A program made the translations under genes and the position numbers. A stretch of DNA of 64,000 bases from assembly GCA_030765065.1 (NCBI GenBank), contig CM060989.1, positions 37,439,501 to 37,503,500 of the forward strand. The letters run 5' to 3'. Below are positions 56,061-64,000 of this stretch, one piece after another. The notes under the pieces are model-generated. The model had not been told where the DNA came from and searched no databases. It saw only the letters and a program-made list of their open reading frames with translations. Origin of the DNA: Deroplatys truncata. Taxonomy: Eukaryota > Arthropoda > Insecta > Mantodea > Mantidae. How positions within the stretch are numbered: position 1 is the first letter of the stretch; each line of letters opens with the position of its first letter.

Positions 56061-57099
56061 ACTGCTGTAGCTTGATAAACCCGGCAGTTGTTTTATTGTG
56101 AAAACATGACACTCTTACTCAAATACTCTATGCATACTTAAAACGCTTTCTCTCTTTATAATATCAGCAAGAAAGTGTAACAGAATCTGTATAGGCTTTG
56201 ACTGCACGTCAGATATTACACGAACGAACGATTATATTCATCGTTCGTCATACGCTTTATACTTGGATCAAAGAGTAAATTCATAAAAGATGTAGCCTCT
56301 AATGCAAATTTAAGGACCATTTATCCCATCTATAGACAACGAAAAGGCCGCCCAGTTTTTGCAGAGAAGTGTTTTCCTTTTATCGTCCCTGGCACTTTTG
56401 GAAATGGAAGTGCACCTTTAAACGCTGTAGCTCCCGCAATTGAAAGCCAAGAAGAGTAAAAATTATTTAACGTTCTAAACGCTTTCATTTTGTTCTCTGT
56501 TCAACAAATAAAAATGTAGCCATTAAGAGGGAATAATAGCAAGGTGGACTCAGAGACTGTATTTTAGGGGAAAATATCAAATGGTCTTTGCCTGTAGGAA
56601 AAGCGTTTAGGATTTTATGTAATTACACTGTAACACGAACGTTTCCTTTATTTTCTGCATACCTTTATTTTATCTTATTGTTTTAAAACACGTATTTAGC
56701 ACAAAAGTGACTAGTATTGTTGGTGATTTTAATTCATTTATTGTGAAAACCCATTAAACATTTTGAAGCTCTAACCCATCAGGTTTTAGGTTTTTATAGA
56801 ATATAAAACAGACACTTTGGTAATGTTGCAGGCTTGCTGTCCCATTACAGCGTGAGCGTCACTTTCACTTTCAAAACCAGTTAGAGGACAGCACGTAAAC
56901 AGGTTTCATTTCGCTTTCAGAGTGGCGTGTATCTCATGAGCGTAAATAAACAAACGTTTCGTGCCACCTAATAATCTCATCTGACTCTTCCAATTACGCA
57001 CTTTGTAACCTAAACTCACAATCTACCGATACATTTATCTCTCATGCAGCATTAAACTTAAATAAGTAATCAGTTGATGCTGCTGTAATGTAATCAATC
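56061..57099. other. gene-free stretch
   Basis: A 9-bp inverted repeat ACGAACGAT/ATCGTTCGT lies at about 56223-56247. Nothing else recognised. Confidence 0.35.
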
Positions 57100-57415
57100 A
57101 AATGGTTTGACCCAAGTATGCAGTTTCTTGTACGTATTCCAGAAGTTTGTTACTTGTTAATGCAATGTCTATCTCTCTACTGTTTGCCATCAACTTAGTG
57201 TTCGTATGGTTCATATTCCTTAGCTCTGTTATGTGCGCCTTCAGTTCATCTAGCATTGTGGCTATGTGTACTATGTCATCAGAAAATCTCAGGTAGGGTA
57301 GTTTTGTCCCGTCTATGAATATACCGTAATCTGCTGTGATATTTCAAAATATTTATTCTAGAAGGTTTATAAAGAGCTTGAGGGATATTGGATCTCTCTG
57401 TATGCTCCTGTATAC
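57100..57415 (-). pseudogene. LINE reverse transcriptase core fragment
   Basis: The minus strand reads RDPISLKLFINLLE, a stop, then DYGIFIDGTKLPYLRFSDDI, VHIATMLDELKAHITELRNM and LEYVQETAYLGQTI. These are RT blocks 4 to 6: the QGDP.SP.LF block, the catalytic LRFADD box (here LRFSDD, both Asp intact) and the YLG block. Two stops interrupt the first part, after LLE and after IF. The YLGQ ending suggests an RTE-like or related LINE. There is no endonuclease or C-terminus. Confidence 0.75.
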
Positions 57416-58729
57416 TCTTCTCCTTCCCCTGTAAATTTTCCTTAATCAAAATTTAGAAAACCTATAAAGATCCTATAACGTACCTAACAATTACTTAACA
57501 ACAGCCTCCACGGCCAAGAATTAAACTGGCATGAATCAGAACAAACGAGAAAACATTAAAACTGCAGAACACTCCCCTTAAAATCTGCCTCCAAATAAGA
57601 TTGAAACATAGTTTTTCGCCTGAGTCTCATAAAAAAGTATTAAAACAATTTAGAGAAGCAAACGCCGAAAAGTGAAACGATCAAAAATGACCAAGAGTAC
57701 AGCTATTTGTCCTAGAACGGCTACATGAGTAGCTCCACGAAGATATGTACTTGCAAGCAGAAAGCAGCTTTCTACCACTAAGCTAAGAGTGCTGCAGGAA
57801 GCGTGGTATTATAACGAGCTTTAATCATACTGCACTTGAGAACCATAAATCAATAAATTGTGTTTTGGTTATAAATTTTCAGTGTTAAAACGCCCTGAAA
57901 CGTCTATCTCTTTGAAGTCTGGTATATGAATTATATGCTTGGAATACGTTTTGATTATAGTTATGTTCCCCATTATAACTACTACAAGAATGTATGTAGT
58001 CTTGTGAAAATACCTGGCTGTCCCGAGCGCTCATGGAAGTACCCGATTCGGGCTAGTTTTAACATGTCGTTACGAGAGAAACTGAAATAAGCCGATGATT
58101 TCGCCCACAAAAGAAGACCATGCTCCAGAGTATTGAAAGGGTTAATACAAGTGTACGCCTTTTAGTCCCACGACGACGTGAAGCAGTCAGAGTATAAATG
58201 TGAAGTGTTGATGCACATAATCCTTCCAGTCCGTTTCCTCTTGCGTCAGCGATCCTAATCCTCTCCTGGAACAGACCGCTATATTGGTTCACTCCTCTAA
58301 GCCATCCTCTCCCCAAGGAAAGGAACAGTCTAATGCCTCTTTATGGCTGTGGACCAGTACTTAACTTCCTCAATGTGTATCAGGTGCCGAGTGCGAAGTA
58401 AATGGACCTTATCCGGAATTAGAACTCCGGTAGAATTACACCAGCTGTCCGAATGAGAAAGATTAATCAGACTTGTCTTCAATTCAGTATTCTTTGCATT
58501 TAATTTTCTCTTGGCATTCTGTATAAGATAATGCATGGTCAAAATAGAGAACGGAGAAAAAGAAATAATATGGCTCACGCATGTATATAAAATAAGCAAC
58601 AGTTTTATGCTAATTTTTTCCACCAGATAAACAGAAGCGTGTGTAGTCTTTCACAGAACAATAGGGAGAAAAGTGTTTTCATTTTAAATAAATAATATTA
58701 AAAATGTCCTGCCACGAATATAACAACCT
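57416..58729. other. gene-free stretch
   Basis: No supported gene. Minus-strand open stretches at 58059-58316 and 58330-58623 lack motifs. Confidence 0.3.
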
Positions 58730-59602
58730 AATGTGTTACATTCACACAATTTCTTTACCCTCTATCTTTATTAGTGAGTATACATACGAAAGTTTGTTTT
58801 CCTATCTACTTCATTTTAATCGAGATAAACATTTTCGGAAATAGCTGCATTACACATTTCGTTATAAATATAAAGGGAATAGCGATAGTCAAGTGTTTTA
58901 GAACTGGAGCTATATGCTGGCTTTAAAATTCCACACCCTTTCCATGACATCGCGAGGTACAACAGAAAAGTCGACAGGACTTTAAAAGAATGGCTAAGTA
59001 TTGGACAATTCGAGCCATTAATAACGGATATCTCGAAAATGTCTGATGCCACAAAAAAGTTATTTGAAATAAATTGTGTGTTTTAAAAATCTCTGTCTTT
59101 TTGTATATTACGTTTTCGTCTATCGCTTAACGTTTACCAGTTAAACAAGATTATACAAAATTCGTTTTGCATAAGGAGGACTTCACGGGCTATTCCCAGA
59201 AAATTCAAGGAGGACATTTTGCTTGTCATATAAATATCTTTAATATATGGTATTTCAATCAATCTCCTTAGAGGTATTTTTTTAGGGAATCTAAATGTTT
59301 TGAAAAATGTTGCATGTAAAGGGTAGTTTGGGATGGATGAATTTTCTTAAATCTTCGTGTCGCATCATTGTAAAGTATAGGATTTAAATACCAAGTTTGT
59401 TGATGATCCGACTTTTCATTTTTGATTTATGCTTTTCACAAATACACACGCACGCGCACACACACGGGCCTTTTTCTAAAAATGCTCTTTCTGGATTCAG
59501 GCGGCTTCAGAACATATATGTCCTGTGAAATCTCTGTATCGAATTTTTGCGTGGAATGCAATACCTTCTCTGTTAGGTACGTGGCAGAGAAACTAAAAAC
59601 GG
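58730..59602 (+). mobile_element. H-family repeat, near-complete copy
   Basis: From TAATGTGTTACATTCACACA through ATAACGGATATCTCGAAAA and TTCTGGATTCAGGCGGC. Ends TTCTCTGTTAGGTACGTGGC, AGAGAAACTAAAA. The terminal stem here is TTCTCTG with CAGAGAA, a paired change relative to TTCTCTA with TAGAGAA. Confidence 0.85.
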
Positions 59603-60178
59603 AATAGTGATTTGGTTTTTGAGAAAAAATAAGTATTTGAAAACTGAAACCAATAACAAAGAATATCTCGGAAATAGCTAACGCCGCCGCTGCAAAAAAA
59701 TGGCATAAATTGCTTACCTTAAAAAGATCTACACATATTATGTCGTAAGCTTCTGTCTTATCTCTTACGGTTGAGCAGTTATGTAACTCATTCGCACTGT
59801 AGAGGGCTTCAGAGGCTATTCCAGGAAAATTCAAGAAATGCATTACATTTGTTATGAAAATGTCTTAAACACATGGTATTTTAATAAAAATGAAAGCCAT
59901 TTTTAGAAAATATAGGTTTCTAAAAAGTGACGTATAAAGTTATTGGGGCAGGAGAATTTTGTTGAAAAGCTTCATGTTACGTTTCTTATGTTCTGAGTTA
60001 TGCTATTCATAGACACACGGACACACACACACATACAAATGCACCTTTTTATAAAAATAACTTTTTATTGGTTTAGGTAACCTCAAAACGTGCATTTCCA
60101 GTGATATATAAGTATCATATTTTTAGTTGGAATACAACACTTCCTCTGCTTACTGTAGGTTAGTAGTAGAGAAAATAA
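59603..60178 (+). mobile_element. H-family repeat, 5'-truncated tandem copy
   Basis: It follows the previous copy head to tail. It carries AATATCTCGGAAATAGC, TTCCAGGAAAATTCAAG, CA repeats (60015-60035) and the end CTCTGCTTACTGTAGG, GTAGAGAAAATAAAA. Confidence 0.75.
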
Positions 60179-60264
60179 AATATATTCTAGGAAGAGGATT
60201 ATCCAGAACAGACTCTCCGGACTTGCTCTTCTAAGCAACGTAGTGATTGATCAGTCTTGCCCAC

Positions 60265-60845
60265 TCCCAACAACCCTTTATATGAAATCATTTTCGTTAG
60301 TTTTTAGTTTCTCAAAAGTGACTGTAAGATTTGGATTAAAATATCGTACGTTTAAGATATTTGAACGACAAATGAAATGTATATTTTGAATTTTATTGGG
60401 AGTATTCTTCTTTCAGAATAACTTTTGTATAACTGACAAACCCTACGGGATCGACAAAGTCTTACTATGCATCAAGGTAGATCTTGTTAAAACAGAAAAT
60501 TTATGTCAAATATACTTTTTTATTTTTGGAGTTAACCATGTTCGAGATATCCTAGTTATTGTTTCGAATTTTCAAATATTTATATATTTCTCAAATGGGC
60601 AGTCGCTATTCGTTTTTTTTCTCGTGGTCATGCAAACAGCGTGGAATTTCAAAGACTTCATATAGCGACCCGCTCTTTAAAAATGTGACTATATTGTAAT
60701 CTACAACGAAATCCATAAATTTGAATTGAAAGTTTATCTGGACTAGTTTACTAATACGAAGTAGATAGAATAGTAAGCTTTTATATGAATAATTTGTGGG
60801 GGAGTGAGTAGAGAAAGTCTTGTGAATGCAAAACATCCGAAGTTT
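60265..60845 (-). mobile_element. H-family repeat, reverse 5' part
   Basis: Reverse-strand central and 5' blocks (ACCATGTTCGAGATATCC, TCAAATGGGCAGTCGC, GTAGAGAAAGTCTTGTGAATG), tail to tail with the preceding plus copies. Confidence 0.75.
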
Positions 60846-61083
60846 TAAATTTCAAAATGGAGATTTTTCGTTCTGGAGTCGATGCTGAAGCCGGCGGAGT
60901 TGTGAGAATCAGTAACAGCTGTATGATATTGGGAAAATTCTGCGTTACAAACAGGAAATCATTAAAAGCATTTTCTCTACTTCCTGTTCCATATATTGAA
61001 TTCTCCAAAAAGGTAGCCGGCTCAGATAGCATTGAAGAATAAGACTCCGCTGAAAGAGTTATAGCATGTGAATTGAAATTCAC
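60846..61083 (-). pseudogene. hAT transposase C-terminal dimerisation region
   Basis: The minus strand reads LENSIYGTGSRENAFNDFLF, then NFPNIIQLLLILTTPPASAS and TPERKISILKFKT. This fits the hAT C-terminal signature (yPN...L...L..P.S.AS.ERSFS.L+.IK). It breaks off at the H repeat, so the ends are missing. Upstream sequence is too degraded to extend it. Confidence 0.6.
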
Positions 61084-61305
61084 AAATTTTATAGCACTAC
61101 TTTTTCTGTGGAGTAAGGAGTGATTTCTAATGTAAATGCAATGTGTCTTTCAATTGAATGGGTTGCAAAAGGTAGCAATATGTTTCTTTCAATTTTATTG
61201 AAATGCTTTAGATTAGATACAATGTTCTTAGTGTCGTTCGAATTAATCACTTCTCTTCAATGCTAACTGAATGGTTTTAAAAATCCTGACTTTTCTTTTT
61301 TTCAG

Positions 61306-61418
61306 TACCTCAACTAAATTCCCCAACATTTGTCGTTCAACACCTCGAAACCGCAGCTCTGGCAGAGTATCAGGAAGGACTAGGTATCGTCGCAGCAACA
61401 AAAGCTTTAATCCAGAAG
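61306..61418 (+). CDS. candidate internal exon of an unidentified host gene
   Basis: A pyrimidine-rich tract ending TTTTCTTTTTTTCAG (61291-61305) precedes it, and AG|GTAAGT follows (61417-61424). Both are near-consensus splice sites. The 113-nt segment is open in two frames. The frame starting after two bases encodes 37 residues beginning PQLNSPTFVVQHLETAALAE and ending VAATKALIQK. It would mean a phase-1 intron upstream and a phase-0 intron downstream. Composition is more balanced than the surroundings. I do not recognise the protein, and no partner exon was found in the window. The other open frame is rich in R and S and less protein-like. Confidence 0.45.
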
Positions 61419-61935
61419 GTAAGTACTGACGCTTTCAAGTCAAGTTTGGAAGTTAATGTCCCCCGATAAATGTTAATAGCCATGTGCATTGAAGCAGAAT
61501 CAGAAAACTTCAATCAGTATGAAAAGTAGCGGCCAGTTCCGCAGCTGAAGTGGTCCACCAAGTCACAAATTTCATTTGCCCAGGATAAAAAGACATGCTT
61601 TCGTTCCCTAATCGATAATGTTGGCGATGTTTTCGCCATTCCTGTTAAATCTAAAGATACAGTTCTTAGTAATGACCTTTCCTTACCTGCAGCTACTGGT
61701 ATGGTGATGTATTTGTGATTCAGGCATTATCTTTAGATCACCGGCTCCGTCCATAACTACTTGATGACCAATTATAATAGCTAAGGACAATAAAGGGATT
61801 CTTGGACCTGAGAGATTTCACTTCGAGAATGCATAGCGGCACCATGGAGAAGAAGCAGCCTGCAAGATCGTATCCTCCTACTGCTGCAGCTCATCTCCTA
61901 AGCAAGAAGCAACGGAGGCAGTCTGCAACTGGTCC

Positions 61936-61980
<45 letters not shown>

Positions 61981-62040
61981 AGCGTCCAGCCAGCTACCGT
62001 TACTCAGTCTGTTTACCGGCACCTGCCAGCACGTTTTGTG
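61419..62040. repeat. possible intron sequence with CT microsatellite
   Basis: No further exon is convincing. A (CT)n run of about 40 bp lies at 61939-61978. Confidence 0.4.
61939..61978. repeat. CT microsatellite
   Basis: About 20 uninterrupted CT units followed by GG. Confidence 0.92.
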
Positions 62041-62520
62041 CTGACAGCTACGTAGTAACAGTGGTCTTCAGCAACGAAGGCCACCCGCATCAGTTTACCA
62101 CGGAAACGCACGCTTCTTGTACGACTGCAACTGGCCAGCAGCGCCGATTTGGAGGCCGCCTTGGCTTCGGGCCTGATCTTGTTAGGTCGGTGCCTTCTGG
62201 TGTAGACTGGCTGACAGGAACGCCCATTTCCTTGCCGACGTTGCTGTGCCACTACTGTGGTGCAAACGCCCTCACGACTGGATGTACTGGGCACGATACA
62301 CACCGATGCCGCTGACACTGCACCACCTGCGGTGGCACGTCCCACTTCACAGCCCAGGATTTCCTCTACCCCAGGAGCAGGCAAATGACACGAAACAGCC
62401 GACTGAAGTTCGTCTACTGATGATTATCACAGCAACATCGAACAGTCTCAACCGGAGAGGCAACGCGGGAAGCCATACAGGACCTCCATGTGGAGATACT
62501 GAATATGGGGTACGCCTTTA
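62041..62520 (+). other. GC-balanced segment with a zinc-knuckle-like motif
   Basis: In one frame LCHYCGANALTTGCTGHDTH, then RCR, a stop, and HCTTCGGTSHFTAQDFL can be read. These look like two degraded C-x2-C-x4-H knuckles as in retroelement gag/ORF1 proteins, with the final Cys lost in the second. Overlapping open frames on both strands (62013-62384 minus, 62061-62521 plus) reflect the composition. It may be a retroelement gag tail, but the evidence is thin. Confidence 0.3.
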
Positions 62521-64000
62521 GCCGTCCTGAATGAGACGCTCGCAACCCCATTTCGGCGAAGCTATAGGATCTGCAGACAACCATCACCACTGCCATCCCT
62601 TCATCACCAAGACTATCGCTGTCAATTTATCAGCTCGGTGAACTTCACGAACCACCGGCAGGTTCTGGAGCATTACACAAGCAGTGACATTCCACCAACG
62701 AAGCAGCCAGCTCATCGCTGTAGCACACAAGTTCACCCAGATCACCATTTCGCTTTTCGTCATTGTTCCAGAGCATCAACATCTCCTGGAGAAATGTTGG
62801 GACTACAACCAACTAGCCAAACGACAACCACGTCCTAGAGACTAAAACTTTCCAACTTTACCTTTCCATTTCGTTTATTGTCACCCTCGGACCTCTAGGC
62901 TTCAATCAGGGCAATTTGTCATGGCTGAGGCCTAGAACCTTTCCTTTCACCCGCTCACTCCCATTGGACGGCAGCTTTCCATCTTTCGTCCAATAAATGC
63001 GGGTGCTATGCAAGACCACACTACCTTTACCTTTTCTTTTCTTTCTTTATTCTTCTTCCTTCCTTCTTTCCGGAGAAGGGCTTTTAGTGGGTATGGCCAT
63101 ACAGACGAGTCCCACACTCCCAGCTTGTCTTCGGTTAGTAAGTACTGTATTTACCCTCCACTCGGAAAAAAATAGAAGCTATTTTTCCACGATATTTCAA
63201 TTTACTAATAGAAATAAAAACGACAGTTTGATTAACAGTATTAGTGGATCACTTCTCTCCAGTAATCTATCAGCTGTAGTATTCTTAGCAAAGTTGCTCA
63301 ATCGCGGAAGTTTGTTTTTTTAATAATGAAATGCTCAAATCTCACCACATGTAACATATTACCCGTTGGCATTAAACATAACGTTCAGCATGACATTATA
63401 GTAAACCAGTGTAGTTTCAAAGCCTAGGTAGGTGGATCCAAAGAAATAAAGAACTGTTGGAAGAGGAACTTCAGTTTATGTTGATATGTGGAAAACCTAG
63501 ACCACTGAAATCTAAATCTCAGACCATCTCAATCAACGTTAAAAATATGGTTCACAGAGGCCTTGCAGTTACTTTTGAAGGGTCACTGACCAAATCGTTT
63601 GGAAATACATTCTCTACCACATAAATGACTCGATCAGTCCTCTACAACAGGAGAATTTTCTCTGAAATTGATATGTTTGAGACATCTTACCAGATGCTAG
63701 TATCAGAAGGGGGTATTCTTTGTTCATAGTCTTTTGAGACAGAGGATGGGGTAAGCTAGAAAGCCGGTCGCCCGTGCCAAGTCGACTTTGTGTGTCGGCT
63801 CTTTGTGATAGGTATCGTCCGGTCACTCCACATCCTAACTCCCCCCTTCGCTGTTTCAAAGGACTCTAAACAAATAATAAGCTAAAAGTACTTTAATTTA
63901 TCCTTTAGATTTGTGTGTTTACAATGCCTTTTTATTAGAGTAATACACCTGCGTCCTCAACGTTTTAAAAATGATGGTAAATAATGAAATAATAAATATT
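62521..64000. other. no supported gene
   Basis: Balanced composition to about 63000, then a pyrimidine-rich tract (63014-63075) and AT-rich sequence. No family recognised. Open stretches at 62997-63323 and 63614-63859 have no motif. Confidence 0.3.

Noticed and set aside
1..64000. CRISPR arrays, operons, prokaryotic genes or prophage
   Set aside because: No spaced direct repeats, no dense coding and no bacterial signals; all coding traces are eukaryotic mobile elements.

Overview
This is a eukaryotic nuclear window, almost certainly from an arthropod and probably an insect with a large repeat-rich genome. It is AT-rich, has no operons or dense gene tiling, and is full of degenerate retrotransposons, mariner-type transposons, tRNA-derived SINEs and microsatellites. 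The encoded remnants are families common in arthropods (mariner D34D, Tc1/IS630-like DDE, hAT, Gypsy pol, R2-like LINE). I cannot name the species, and I see no complete intact host gene. Family names and relationships come from reading and recognition only; nothing was aligned by computer.

Dominant repeat. A noncoding family of about 0.85-1.2 kb (called H here) makes up roughly a fifth of the window by rough hand count. Copies lie at about 2.8-5.8, 6.5-7.4, 17.0-20.8, 24.3-25.2, 27.2-28.4, 29.6-30.5, 32.2-34.0, 34.9-35.7, 49.3-50.5, 54.9-56.1 and 58.7-60.8 kb. It has subterminal inverted repeats (ACTTTCTCTAC / GTAGAGAAAGT), an internal CA microsatellite and a stem-loop at the 3' end. This resembles the HINE/DINE-1 architecture of Helentron-derived elements.

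Solo LTRs. Three LTR families (B, C, D) of about 0.8-1.0 kb begin TG and end CA. Most well-preserved copies have perfect 4-bp target duplications: ATTT, AATG, TAGT, GTCT and TACT. Every recognised copy is solo or partial, with no internal retrotransposon region. Two are especially informative. LTR C at 31139-31975 splits an R2-like LINE reading frame. LTR D at 41585-42588 splits a pseudogene of a multicopy Cys-rich arthropod protein family.

Other elements. There is a full-length but frameshifted mariner (35778-37053) and a second 5' piece of the same element (3151-3511). A different mariner forms a palindrome (12374-12930). A Gypsy pol relic (46574-49038) is interrupted by a mariner and a SINE. 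Back-to-back transposase relics lie at 53.5-54.9 kb. LINE fragments lie at 1.2-2.0, 30.5-32.2, 44.1, 45.0-45.3 and 57.1-57.4 kb, and a hAT tail at 60.8-61.1 kb. SINE family 1 (about 310 bp) has six copies, two with clear 11-12 bp target duplications. SINE family 2 is scattered throughout.

Host-gene evidence is thin. The best candidate is a 113-nt exon-like segment at 61306-61418 with strong splice sites on both sides, in the less repeat-dense final 3 kb. Because of nested insertions (SINE in LTR in H; LTR in LINE; LTR in H; SINE in H; SINE and mariner in Gypsy), the window records a relative insertion chronology.
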